64,000 nucleotides of DNA from Lineus longissimus. Lineage: Eukaryota; Nemertea; Pilidiophora; Heteronemertea; Lineidae. Positions 23,411-36,800 of this stretch are shown one piece after another (position 1 is the stretch's first letter; every line of letters starts with the position of its first letter). The position numbers and the translations under genes were made by a program. The notes below the pieces were generated by a model. That model ran no database searches, was not told where the DNA came from, and was given only the letters and a program-made list of their open reading frames with translations. Location: contig NC_088309.1 of assembly GCF_910592395.1 (NCBI RefSeq), positions 14,820,599 through 14,884,598 on the forward strand. The letters are read 5' to 3'.

Positions 23411-24281
23411 ATCCAAATCTGTTCCCTGATTGGCTGCTGATTCCCCAACACCAACCAACATGTTGTTCAGAAGTAGCATGGCCTAACATTGGCCAACATT
23501 GGCCAACAAGTTGGCTGATGTTTTCACTTGTTTTTTGACCCGTCCACACTGGCAAACAATAGCAAACATGCCTCTGCAACAAGGCCCAACACGATGTTGG
23601 CCAACATTTGTTGGTTCATGTTGGCTAGTGTAGACCGGGCTTTACGTTTGCGTAATTTGTTAACTGAACATTGTGAATCAGGATCATGTAGACGTAAGAC
23701 AACGTTGCGCAATTGCGCAGTTTAAGTGAGCATTGTGAATAGAACTTAGCTAGTTTAGTGACCTTTACGTTTGCGTAAACTGCTAAGTGAGCTTTGTGAA
23801 TCAGGTCCCTGGATTGGTTACATCCCTTCATCAGGTTGATGATTTGTGTTATAATCTGGGGGACTTTCTATCGACAGACGCTTATCGACCACTGAGTGGT
23901 GAGGAATGGGCCAATGTGGCGGTTACACTTGGGATTCACCTTGACAGTGTGTTCAAAAAAGGTTTTTTATGGAATAGCTCAAGGGCAGAACATGTTGTGG
24001 TGGAAGCTTCAGAGAGTCCAGGAATGAAATTGTTTCTTGTCAATTGGAGTAGATCTTGCAAGATAGAATCTGCCAAGGTTCTCACGGCCAGACAAGTACG
24101 TAGTATTCAGGAAGAGGATGTTGCGCCTGAAGTTCTTCGTAGGAAAAAACCATTTTCTATCGCTTCAGATATCTTTGCATATGGCAGCCTCTGTCTGAAA
24201 ATACTGAAGTTCTGCCGTGTTCACAATATTCATCATTGGACATTTCCTGCAATGGAGATGTTTGCAGTGCATTGTGTAAAT

Positions 24282-27200
24282 CCAGAAGTATTAAGGTAGC
24301 AGGAAGGGTTGGGCGTTTGTGGTTTCTGAGTCTGAGGGGGTTGGTGTCTGTTGACTGTGCTTTAAGAGAGACTAGGCATGGCGCCAGTCTCTCTTAAAGC
24401 ACAGTCAACAGGCATTTGGTCTCAGTATTTGGGTTTTGATTGCCATGACTGTACCCCTGTAAAAGTCAGAGGAGGAGAAGTTTGGAATGATGAAAGCATT
24501 GAAGAAGAAGAAATGTTATTATTGAGGAAAGCAAAATTTATTATGAGACGAGAAGGCAGTGTCCTGACTTGATTATTTTGAAAATGGCAGTCTGAACACA
24601 TTAAAAGGTGGAACATGGCATTTTATCGACTTTGAAGTGTTCCGCAGTTAAAGGGAGACTATAGGCAGCAGCTAGGTAGGCAAGATAAAGTCATACAAAT
24701 TTGCCAATAGGGGTCAGTCATATCTCTAGGCATGGCGCCAGTCTCTCTTAAAGCACAGTCAAGAGGCATTTGGTCTTAGTATTTGGGTAAGTACAGAATC
24801 AAGGCAGCTCAGAGAGCAATGATTGAACGATGCTGTGGACAAGTCCAAGGATACTGCATCAGTCACGACCAACTTCTCATCAGAAAGCGTCACCACCAGC
24901 ATATTCAATGTTCAGTTCCAACCTGTACCAGTCCAATGCACGCCTGTCATGGTCAGCAGTGGTCAGCTTAGCGCGATATGGAACATTCTTCCGAAACTCA
25001 AGCGAGGGAAGTCTGCTCATTAGCCTATCTCGCGCACTGCTCCTTCTTGTCAAACATCGTAGTGAAATCGTGGTACAGTGGGGCGTCCTCGAGGATTGCA
25101 GCTGGTCGGACAGACGTGAGGTGGAATGTGGGCGGCTGCACTTCTTCGTTGATGTGCGATGGCAGATAGCACAGTTGTTGCGTTGCATGACAGCTGAAAG
25201 TGAATGTGATATCATAGAACTGAGGCGTTTGCATAGACTATAGGTGAAGTAGAAGCAAGGAGTGAAATGGGCCATCTTCCAGTGACTAATATACAGAGTA
25301 AGGGCACTGGGTGTTGTTAGATTCAGCATTGAATGTATTCCTCGTACAAGCGTGAATAGTGTGGACATACAGTGAGAGGTGAGAGACCCCTATTGACTAC
25401 TTCTTGTAACTTTATCTTGGATATTATATTAGTATTGAACTTCTGGCCATGGAATATGAAGAAATTGAAGTTGTAGGCATGGAATATGAAAAATTATTCA
25501 ACGGTGAAAGACATTATTCCATGAGGCTTTGCCGTGATCGCAAAGGACGCGACGCGATTGGTTCACATGCTAATGAGGTATGATAATGATAATTACCTCT
25601 ATAATGCTACTTGGATAGCGACTGTGTTGTTGATTGCAACAGTGGTCTATGTCAATGTGTGCCTGTAATGTCAATGAAGTATGATGAGGTGATGACGATA
25701 GTGCAATTATTAAATATTGGCAAGAGATCATACTACAACATAGGTCTTGTTTTTGACAGATGACTGTGCGACATTCCCATTGGGTCTTGTTAGAGTCAGC
25801 GCTGCATGTATTCCTTGTACAAGCTTGAATAGTTGTGACGACTTTGAGGGGTGAGAGACCCCTATCGGCTACTACGGCTAACTTTATCTTGCCTACCTAG
25901 CTGCTAGCAATAGTGCCCCTTTATCAAGACTGAAACCCACTGTGCGGGGCTAAGAAATTACCTTTATAATCCTAGTTGGATAACCACTAGATGATTTGAA
26001 GAGTGCTCTGTGGATCTTGATGTGTGCCTGTAATGTCAATGAAAGTATGATGAGGTGATGACGATAGTGGAATGACGAAATACTGGAAAGAGATCTATTC
26101 CTAGAAGAACATATGTCCTGTTTTGACTAGGTGGCGCATTTTAGAATCAGCAGTGAGCACTGTGTGTAACATGGTGGAGGCAGCGGAGATAATAACTGTG
26201 TCGAAAGTATTGTTATAGGGCCTTCCCTAGGCCCATGGGGTTAAATTTACAATCCACGATTGAAAAGACGTAGTTTGATCGCATTCAACTATAAATCCAT
26301 TGAACAGTTGTGTTCCTTTAGTCAACCGATGCCCTTTTGTTGGGCCATGATCGGGGATTGTAAACTGTAAATGTATTATGGACTGGGAGACGGGGGAAAC
26401 ACAAGTGAAATAGACAAAAACAAGTGATTTTGGGGCTTTGGTTTAGACGCATGCCCCACATGCGCCATGCGGGATTATACGGTTCATGTGAACTTGTTGA
26501 CATCTACATGATCTAGTGCTGTTATTGGTCATGGTACATGGTAGGCCTAATCATCATGGCTATATGTTTCAGGAAAAGCTCGGAGTAAAATGAACTGCCG
26601 ATGAATAATGATGTTGTTCATGTTTACCATGTTTACCATGTTTACTAGTACATAGCCATAGGGTATGCACTGGCCAGTGCACTTTCTGCACGTCGTCATG
26701 GTCATGTACGTGATACCTTGCATATTTTGTTTTTTGAATGCGCATGCTTTTTGGGCAAAATCACTTGTACCAACACTAATGAATAATGTCTTCTTATCCC
26801 TATGACTCCATACACAGTGAGGGCATTGTCCCATTCCCATCAAATGGTAACTTATTGTACCGTATTAGGGTGGAAGTTGGGGAGCAGATACCTACCGTTG
26901 CACGCCTGTCATAATCAGCAGTGATGAGCTTAGCGCGATATGGAACATTCTTCAGAAACTCAAGCGAGGGAAGTCTGCTCATTAGCATATCTCGCGCACT
27001 GCTCCTTCTTGTCAAACTTCGTAGTGAAATCGTAATGGAAAACGTCTGGCTTTGCGCCAGACGTTGAGACTAATAAGTGAAGAACTAATAGGTAAAGAAC
27101 TTCTACTTGCGCGAGACTGCTCTGATAAAATTATCATTGCAGAGACTACGGTGACGTATACATATATTTTTTACAATCAAAAATGCCCTCAAAAGACGAC

Positions 27201-27434
27201 ATGGAATGATTATTTTATTGATATTTCCTACTATATACCTTCCAATTATCACTTTATACAAATAGATCGGCGTTAGGTCGCATGCTTTTCTTTCCTGGTG
27301 ACACTATAAAGCAAAATAGTTGCAACCCCGTAAATGCGCTATAAGTCCAATAATAAGTGACGGTGACCCGTTATAAATGTTTCGCCAGCTTCGCTTTTTT
27401 GCCGCTACGCGGCGCGTTGGGCCCTTGCGTCCAG
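24282..27434 (+). mobile_element. TCCAG element A (3.15 kb) in the pseudokinase exon
   Basis: Left end CCAGAAGTATTAAGGTAGC, right end GGGCCCTTGCGTCCAG. TCCAG stands at both edges, and A precedes it on the left. No terminal inverted repeat is convincing. Near the left end is a hairpin with a 23-bp stem (GTTGACTGTGCTTTAAGAG and inverse, 24350-24410). Near the right end are two smaller hairpins (ACGTCTGG...CCAGACGT near 27050; GCCGCTACGCGGC near 27405). Inside, segments around GCAAGATAAAGT and ATAGGGGTCTCTCACC recur as diverged blocks. The few open frames are short and not shared intact between copies. Removing it with one TCCAG lets the kinase frame run on to TGA at 27500. Confidence 0.75.
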
Positions 27435-27854
27435 TTGTTGCTGAACGACCAGACCGGGGACCGGGTGGTTATTATGATTCGCTGTCAACTTTTGTTGTAT
27501 GATGTTGAGATCATTTGAAAATGAGTATTCTGCTCATCCATGTCTGACTCTAGTTATATTGTTGCATTTGGTTCTTAAACCTTCATGATGGAAAATGACA
27601 GGTGGAAAGTTACTAGTCTTGACCCAGTTTTTGTCGTTTTAATTGTGAATTGGATATTTGTATGATTTGTACAGAGCAGTGGTAGTCGTTCAAACTCTGA
27701 TTATGTTCATGTCATATTCAGAAATTTCTTTTTGCGCCATTTCAGCATTTAGATTTCAATGTTGTTTTTTTTCATTGAAATTTGGCCTTATGTCCATGGC
27801 CACTCAAAATCTGAAAATGACTGGACATCATTGTATGTCATGTACTACAACTAT

Positions 27855-30800
27855 CTAATGTTTCTTCTTATTCTGATAATAGTCTGTAACAGTGTCTTTT
27901 GGTAATTCCTTCATAGGCTCCCACGTGTTGTGCGTCGAATCATAGCCATCCCAACTGATGAGTCCCTCCCTGACCCCATTCTTCATCCTATCCTTCAAGA
28001 TCTTCTCAACTATAAAGTGACCATCTGAAAAAAAGAAGAAATAACTAAGAGCTATAAATCACTTCCAATCAACTTCCAATGAGCTTTTCAGTCAGCGCTG
28101 AGAAAAACAGAAAAGTACCAAATTAAAGACCTGGTTGGAGTTGAGTATGTCTGGCAAAGCCCTGCTGACAATCTCATGGCTACAGAGAACCAGGGACTCA
28201 ACGACCTCTAATCGGTGACTGAGCTACTCACCATTGAGGTTCCTCACATAAGACCACACGTGTCTAAGCAAATACATGTAGTTAGCAAATGCTGGACATA
28301 CATGTAGATTTCAATTGTGATTTCTGTCCAACATGGCCAACGGTAAATAAAGAATAAATCGCTTCGTCCGTATTTCAAGGAGGATTGACAAATGGGACAT
28401 TTACCTGGTAAGGCACTCTCCTCGATCGTAACCTGCTTTGATTCCTTTGTAGCAAAGTTGGATACCTGAAAAATGTATACATGTACATGTACTCTCAGAC
28501 AAAGTATACAGTACAATTGTTATTTGAAACTCAAACGGAGTTACATGTACAATGTAGAAGCATGCAAATCATTTCTGAATAACAAAACAAGCTACCTTGT
28601 CACAAATTTAATTTAACTCTTTAAGATATTACATGCAGCATCATACATGTAAAAATTATCAAAAAAGATTTGATTGAAGATGATTTGAGAAGATTTCCAT
28701 TTATTCTGGAAGGCTAGCACAGTGCAGTCTTTGTATTGAGAAGGATTTTGGCAACTTCTGAGCATCGAGTCCTGCCAGTTTTAGGGGAAGGGGAGGGGAT
28801 TGCATGACTTCGATCACATCCTTCTGAAAAAAATTGATCCAGATTAACGCCATACCTGCGCATTCTTTGCCACAGTGACCTTTCTCTTTTTTGCAACAGA
28901 CTTGGCATTTGTTTCCTTCTTGTTCCTCTTAGAAGGTTTCACAATTTCCACACTAATGGACTGAAATGAATAGGTGAAATAGGTGAAATTAATAAATCAT
29001 TGTCAAACCAGCTCAAGAGTAGGGGAAGTATGTAAAGATTATTCAGAAATTAAACACAACGATCAAATGATGTTGTTAGAAATCTTCCTAATTGACATCT
29101 ACATGTATGCTCAAACAAAATTTTTAAAAATAAATCAAGACCAGAAGATATACAGTCGCAACTCAACCAGAGTTAAACACTTTAATCGGCTAACTGTCAG
29201 TGGAGTAGAGTAATGCCATCTGGTACAGTGCCATATTGCTTGCCAGGTTTGGCTGCTTGGGAATATTTTGCAGTTCAGTCGGGCAACCGTGGTCTAGAGT
29301 ATTAGCAAAACAAAACAAATGAGCAATTGCGTACAATCACATTTACATGTAGCTTTATGCGTACTTGTACATGTACATGCAAAGGTTAGCTACATGTATG
29401 ATGAATTTTCGATCAAAATGGCTTACCCCTTCAGAATCTGATTCTCCACCTGCTACAATACATGTAGGCGTTGCTCCTGAGAATTCTGAAAGACAAATGA
29501 AAAAAAATCACTAACCATACGAATAAGGGCATTTAATTTGTTCAGTTCGTAATCAAGGCTTGTGCTTGAAAATTGTTGGGAAGACTATGTATTTACAGCT
29601 GATATGCAAACATAACATTCTTGTGAACTATTCTAACTTGCAAAGGATGTTTTGTTATCTTTCAAATATAGAGGTTGCCATATGTAAATAGCATACTAGT
29701 ACATGTACACATAGCCTTGCACATCTGGTTATACCAATTACAGGAAAGCAAGAAGAAGTGATTTATATGAACAAAATACCTTGAATGCCATTTGAGCTGG
29801 ATCCTGACGTCGTTGTAGTTGGAAAAGGGTCCTGGTTCTGAAATGATAAATTGGCAGAAGAAATCAGCAAGTTATCTGATGTATCCCACAATAGGAAGGC
29901 CAGCATTACTCGTACAACTGGTCAACACAGATGGGGAGAAGGTTTGCAGATTCCGGCCAAATCTTAATGGCTATATCATATCAGCCTGTCTGTTGAACCT
30001 CAATCCCCATCCTTCTAAAGGAATTGCAGTATGTTTTTGGATATCAACAAGCAGCCAATTAAAAGAATACCCTTGAAACAAGAAGATGTAGATACATGTA
30101 AAAGATACATGCACAATATAATTGAGACCACAACTTAGAGAACACATAGTTGGAAAGTAGGAAGAATAAAACTAACCTCATGACGACTTGGGACAACCAA
30201 AATGTTTCCTTTTCCTCCTTCCTCGACATTGACAACGAATTCTTTCTGACCATTGACTGAACTTGGACATGGATCTAAAATTGCAATTAAAAAAATGGTT
30301 ATGTTCTATGAAAACAATCAGGAAACTTTGTAAAATATTTTAAGAGGTCGAACAGCAAAAGCTAATTTACATGACTCAACAACACAATACTACCAAATCA
30401 GCCTTCCAACTGGGAGAAAATTAAGACTGAAAAATGGACAGGTAGGCGAAATTCAAATAAGACTTCTTGGCAGTTCGGGAAATCCTAACTGCTAAAAGTG
30501 AATAATGTTGGTAGATGTTAAAACGAAACATACCACTAGAACTTGTTGAGGGACTGGAGACCAATATGATCTCGCCCTTCTTCAGGAGCAGATCAAGTTT
30601 CTCCAAGTCGGCATTTCCAAGCACGCTTAGATTGTTGCTTTTACGCAATTTGGCAACAATGTCGCACGGCATTCCTAAGGCCGCAACATTTTGTCGACTG
30701 AACTCTGCATAGGCAAAGGCTTTTTCAGGCTTCTTCACAAATGAGGCTGTAACAAGTAATGTAAATAGATTAATACTCGATAACATAAAAACGCTTACTT

Positions 30801-33800
30801 TTGTTGAATAGATCCCAAATATTTACCAAATTGGTGGATTACATTCAACTTCAACTCTCTAATTAGGACGACTCCCTATTAAGGACAACATTGGTCAGTC
30901 CCAAGAGGTTCCAATACGCCTTCTGAGTATGATAGTCAACGAATTTCATTGGTGACTAATTACCTCAAATTAAACCTATTCTTCATTTGTAAGTAACAGC
31001 AACAAGTGAGGTCAGTATTTACCATAGAGTTCATTCATTCCAGCTTTAACAGAATTCCGCAACCAATTCGACTGTCTGGGCACCACTTTTGCAGCACACT
31101 GCGTTGATGAAGTTGATGCTGATGTGGATGGGACAGCACTCTCCACTCCTAGAAGAAATAATGAGCAAATCAATTGACTAAATACATGTAATGAATCTTG
31201 GCTCTCGATACCTGAGCATATTTGAGGTTCGCTATGATTGATAATGAAGATAACGAGGTTCTGAATCTGAATGATGCCTATAAAATCTATCATCCTTGTA
31301 CATGTAGCCCACTTGAGGGCTTACACAGTGCAAGTTAAAGATATTAAACGGAATGACAGAAGCAACTGACAGAATGGTTACAATGCCAAAAATCATGATG
31401 TTTAGGAGGAGATTGAGAAACATACTTAATTAGGCAAGATTTTGAAAAAGACCACTACATTTACTGGAAAATGAAGAAAAGAAAAATTTTGGTAAACTAA
31501 CCCTTCAAAACATAGAGATTAAAATCTGACTGTGCTCTGCCCTCTGTGGAGTCTAAGAATTTTTTCCCAACAGCAGTACCACCACTAAAGTAATTGAACT
31601 CATTTGCCTTTGCCATAGGGTCAACTAAGAGCAGGTAGCCCTCCATTCCAAGCTCTTGGAAGCTGTCCATCTGAAATCAAAGAGTCAAGATGAATGAAAA
31701 AACTATGCTACATAGGTCAATGAGGTACAACATAAAACATACATGTAATTCCTCTGTACGTAGTCTTTAGTCTGAAGTATGTTTAAAGAAATATTCAATT
31801 GAAGAGTTCACTTCAAAAACGAAGTCAAGGTTGACGTCTCATCCAAATTCAAATATTGAACATTTAGTTTTTTGCCTTGTATAGTGAATATGTACCAACC
31901 TATACGTACTTCCTCTCACTTCAACATCAGGTCTTCTAATAGTAATGAGCAAAATGACTATTATTGTCATTAAAAGACATGTATAACAAATCATCCTCAA
32001 ATTTGCAGTGATCATCTTTCTATTCTATTCTTCACAAACTAGTCTTCTGAGGACAAAGTCAAAAGTTCATCAGAGGGATAGTTTGCTACACCAAGGGTAT
32101 AGATGACTAGTAGTACATAGTATACCAACACAATTGCAGACTTCACGAGATACCTCTTCCTTTCATGTACTTGCACATTATCCAGAAGTATTAAGGTAGC
32201 AGGAAGGGTTGGGCGTTTGTGGTTTCTGAGTCTGAGGGGGTTGGTGTCTGTTGACTGTGCTTTAAGAGAGACCAGGCATGGCGCCAGTCTCTCTTAAAGC
32301 ACAGTCAACAGGCATTTGGTCTCAGTATTTGGGTAAGTACAGAATCAAGCCAGCTCAGAGAGCAATGATTGAACGATGCTGTGGACAAGTCCAAGGATAC
32401 TGCATCAATCACGACCAACTTCTCATCAGAAAGCGTCACCACCAGCATATTCAATGTTCAGTTCCAACCTGTACCAGTCCAATGCACGCCTGTCAGGCCA
32501 TGGTCAGCAGTGGTCAGCTTAGCGCGATATGGAACATTCTTCCGAAACTCAAGCGAGGGAAGTCTGCTCATTAGCATATCTCGCGCACTGCTCCTTCTGG
32601 TCAAACATCGTAGTGAAATCGTAATGGAAAACGTCTGGCTTTGCGCCAGACATTGAGACTAATAAGTGAAGAACTAATAGGTAAAGAACTTCTACTTGCG
32701 CGAGACTGCTGTGATAAAGTTATCATTGCAGAGACTCCGGTGACGTACACATATATTTTTACAATCAAAAATGCCCTCAAAAGACGACATGGAATGATTA
32801 TTTTGTTGATATTTCCTACTATATACCTTCCAATTATCACTTTATAGAAATAGATCGGCGTTAGGTCGCATGCTTTTCTTTCCTGGTGACACTATAAAGC
32901 AAAATAGTTGCAACCCCGTAAATGGCTGTAAGTCCAATAATAAGTGACGGTGACCCGTTATAAATGTTTTGCCACCTTCGCTTTTTTGCCGCTACGCGGC
33001 GCTTTGGGCCCTTGCGTCCAGCGGCTCACTTGCCAAGGTTTTTGATTTGTCGTTAAAGTCATTTCTCTCCTCCTGACTCAAAGCATCCCAGTGCTGCTTC
33101 CAAGCTTTTAATTTGGTCGAGTTGGGTTCATCACCTGAAATTGAAATTTGTAAGAATACATGTATGTGAAACAACTCAAATGCACATGCATAAACTAACG
33201 CGAAACGAAAGGGACACTCCATAATGTAAAACAGGACGACCAAATTGGTGACTGTCCGACTACAAAGTAATTTACATGTAAACACAAAAAAGATATAATG
33301 GGACTGGACGCAAGGGCCCAACGCGCCGCGTAGCGGCAAAAAAGCGAAGCTGGCGAAACATTTATAACGGGTCACCGTCACTTATTATTGGACTTATAGC
33401 GCATTTACGGGGTTGCAACTATTTTGCTTTATAGTGTCACCAGGAAAGAAAAGCATGCGACCTAACGCCGATCTATTTGTATAAAGTGATAATTGGAAGG
33501 TATATAGTAGGAAATATAAATAAAATAATCATTCCATGTCGTCTTTTGAGGGCATTTTTGATTGTAAAAAATATATGTGTACGTCACCGTAGTCTCGGCA
33601 ATGATAATTTTGTTTGACAAGAAGGAGCAGTGCGCGAGATATGCTAATGAGCAGACTTCCCTCGCTTGAGTTTCTGAAGAATGTTCCATATCGCGCTAAG
33701 CTCATCACTACTGATTATGACAGGCGTGCAACGGTAGGTATCTGCTCCCCAACTTCCACCCTACGGTACAATAAGTTACCATTTGATGGGAATGGGACAA

Positions 33801-36800
33801 TGCCCTCACTGTGTATGGAGTCATAGGGATAAGAAGACATTATTCATTAGTGTTGGTACAAGTGATTTTGCCCAAAAAGCATGCGCATTCAAAAAACAAA
33901 ATATGCAAGGTTTAAGGAATTAATACCGAGCTGGCGGTCATTGGTTGTATAATCAAGACCGCTCGGGTAGACCGAAAATGCAGTCCAAAACCCGAGGCGC
34001 TTCGCCGAGGGTTTTGGACGTAATTTGAGGTCTACCCGAGCGGTCTTGATTATACAACCAATGACCGACAGCGAGGTATTAATTTCTATTCTAAAAGGTT
34101 TCAAAATTAAACAAATTAAATACGATTTGAAAGGTATATATGTTCCGTTTTCGTCAAAGAATGATCCAGCCTGGTGTCCGGAACTCCGCCATATTGTTGC
34201 TTGTGAAGATGACGTCACGCAGCAAGGGAATTCCCAGTCTGCTAGCTCGATTTCTACCATTTCCTCGTCTTTGACCTCTTCTGAATCCTGACTGACGACC
34301 TCGAAAGAGTCCTCGGGTATCCTCCCTACTTCACAAATCCCAATATATCGGGGAATACTTCAAAATCTCGTGTTCTTGACATTGTTGTGTGGGGCTGAGT
34401 CGTTGCTTCTTGGTGAAAATAATTCGTCTGCTAAAATTCAGAATTTTATACCTACCCAGGCGGTCATTGGTTACGATACCAAGACCGCTCCGATCAAAAC
34501 GAGGCGTAATGTATTTTGTATTAGAAACAATGATATACTGTGACTAAGGCCTTTTAGAATACGGTATCACGTACATGACCATGACGACGTGCAGAAAGTG
34601 CACTGGCCAGTGCATACCCTATGGCTATGTACTAGTAAACATGGTAAACACGAACAACATCATTATTCATGGGCAGTTCATTTTACTCCGAGCTTTTCCT
34701 GAAACATATAGCCATGATGATTAGGCCTACCATGTACCATGACCAATAACAGCACTAGATCATGTAGATGTCAACAAGTTCACATGAACCGTATAATCCC
34801 GCATGGCGCATGTGGGGCATGCGTCTAAACCAAAGCCCCAAAATCACTTGTTTTGGTCTATTTCACTTGTGTTTCCCCCGTCTCCCGGTCCATAATACAT
34901 TTACAGTTTACAATCCCCGATCATGGCCCAACAAAAGGTCATCGGTTGACTAAAGGAACACAACTGTTCAATGGATTTATAGTTGAATGCGATCAAACTA
35001 CGTCTTTTCAATCGTGGATTGTCAATTTAACCCCATGGGCCTAGGGAAGGCCCTATAACAATACTTTCGACACAGTTATTATCTCCGCTGCCTCCACCAT
35101 GTTACACACAGTGCTCACTGCTGATTCTAAAATGCGCCACCTAGTCAAAACAGGACATATGTTCTTCTAGGAATAGATCTCTTTCCAATATTTCGTCATT
35201 CCACTATCGTCATCACCTCATCATACTTTCATTGACATTACAGGCACACATCCACAGAGCACTCTTCAAATCATCTACACAGTGGTTATCCAACTAGGAT
35301 TATAAAGGTAATTTCTTAGCCCCACACAGTGGGTTTCAGTCTTGATAAAGGGGCACTATTGCTAGCAGCTAGGTAGGCAAGATAAAGTTAGACGAAGTAG
35401 CCGATAGGGGTCTCTCACCCCTCAAAGTCCGTCACAACTATTCAAGCTTGTACAAGGAATACATGCAGCGCTGACTCTAACAAGACCCAATGGGAATGTC
35501 GCACAGTCATCTGTCAAAAACAAGACCTATGTTGCAGTATGATCTCTTGCCAATATTTAATAATTGCACTATCGTCATCACCTCATCATACTTCATTGAC
35601 ATTACAGGTACACATTGACATAGACCACTGTTGCAGTCAACGACACAGTCGCTATCCAAGTAGCATTATAGAGGTAATTATCATTATCATACCTCATTAG
35701 CATGTGAACCAATCACGTCGCGTCCTTTGCGATCACGGCAAAGCCTCATGGAATAATGTCTTTCACCGTTGAATAATTTTTCATATTCCATGCCTACAAC
35801 TTCAATTTCTTCATATTCCATGGCTAGAAGTTCAATACTAATATAATATCCAAGATAAAGTTACAAGAAGTAGTCAATAGGGGTCTCTCACCTCTCACTG
35901 TATGTCCACACTATTCACGCTTGTACGAGGAATACATTCAATGCTGAATCTAACAACACCCAGGGCCCTTACTCTGTATATTAGTCACTGGAAGATGGCC
36001 CATTTCATTCCTTGCTTCTACTTCACCTATAGTCTCATTGCAAACGCCTCAGTTCTATGATATCACATTCACTTTCAGCTGTCATGCAACGCAACAACTG
36101 TGCTATCTGCCATCGCACATCAACGAAGAAGTGCAGCCGCCCACATTCCACTTCACGTCTGTTCGACCAGTTGCAATCCTCGAGGACGCCCCACTGTACC
36201 ACGATTTCACTACGATGTTTGACAAGAAGGAGCAGTGCGCGAGATAGGCAAATGAGCAGACTTCCCTCGCTTGAGTTTCGGAAGAATGTTCCATATCGCG
36301 CTAAGCTGACCACTGCTGACCATGACAGGCGTGCATTGGACTGGTACAGGTTGGAACTGAACATTGAATATGCTGGTGGTGACGCTTTCTGATGAGAAGT
36401 TGGTCGTGACTGATGCAGTATCCTTGGACTTGTCCACAGCATCGTTCAATCATTGCTCTCTGTGCTGCCTTGATTCTGTACTTACCCAAATACTAAGACC
36501 AAATGCCTGTTGACTGTGCTTTAAGAGAGACTGGCGCCATGCCTAGAGATATGACTGACCCCTATTGGCAAATTTGTATGACTTTATCTTGCCTACCTAG
36601 CTGCTGCCTATAGTCTCCCTTTAACTGCGGAGCACTTCAAAGTCGATAAAATGCCATGTTCCACCTTTTAATGTGTTCAGACCGCCATTTTCAAAATAAT
36701 CAAGTCAGGACACTGCCTTCTAGTCTCATAATAAATTTTGCTTTCCTCAATAATAACATTTCTTCTTCTTCAATGCTTTCATCATTCCAAACTTCTCCTC

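Larger units (their letters stand above)
21719..23642. mobile_element. Non-autonomous Harbinger nested in Harbinger 1
   Basis: Terminal inverted repeats: AAGCCTGGTCTACACTAGC on the left and AAGCCCGGTCTACACTAGC read inward from the right. Both ends continue into short NTTGGCCAACAT motifs. Flanks TTA/TAC-like bases leave the TWA duplication ambiguous. It contains the first exon of an otherwise missing transposase (23118-23410) and is split by the AGCTCACC repeat at 21918-23107. Confidence 0.75.
18247..23808. mobile_element. PIF/Harbinger transposon 1, two genes, inserted in the pseudokinase exon
   Basis: Terminal inverted repeats: GGAGCTGATTCACAAAG on the left and GGACCTGATTCACAAAG read inward from the right. 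CAG precedes and CTG follows, fitting the 3-bp CWG target type reported for some Harbingers, though the two copies differ at the middle base. It carries a Myb-like protein on the plus strand and a DDE transposase on the minus strand, which converge. A second, non-autonomous Harbinger sits inside near the right end (21719-23642). Excising it with one CWG restores the host frame as Lys-Pro-Gly-Leu. Confidence 0.8.
15697..27502 (+). pseudogene. Predicted pseudokinase gene, last exon split by two transposons
   Basis: Exons: 15697-15804, 16185-16277, 16537-16672, 17039-17113, 17378-17503, then a long exon 17763-18246, 23812-24285 and 27435-27502 interrupted by mobile DNA. The N-terminal exons are Ser/Pro- and Lys-rich. 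A coiled segment (DKLEAAKDELQEN) precedes a kinase-like fold: the Lys in CCKEY and the αC Glu in HHEFQVL are kept, but the HRD loop reads GFLWNSSRAEH and the DFG position reads LVNWSRS, so both catalytic Asps are gone. APEVLRRKKP and SDIFAYG mark the C-lobe; NPVVAERPD, after the second insertion, fits the helix H-I region. Exon 3 needs a 1-base shift in an A-run at 16570-16577. ATP binding may remain; phosphotransfer is unlikely. Confidence 0.6.

Noticed and set aside
24823-25368. Short frames in TCCAG element A and their counterparts in C and D
   Set aside because: They overlap on both strands, start and stop differently between copies, and show no known domain. Not supported as genes.
24282-27434. 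TCCAG elements as spliced introns
   Set aside because: The ends lack GT...AG, and element B lies antisense to its host gene.
28244-28516. CPICQSS zinc-knuckle-like frame
   Set aside because: It comes from reading through the donor at 28404. Splicing to the chromodomain exon is in phase and gives a better protein.
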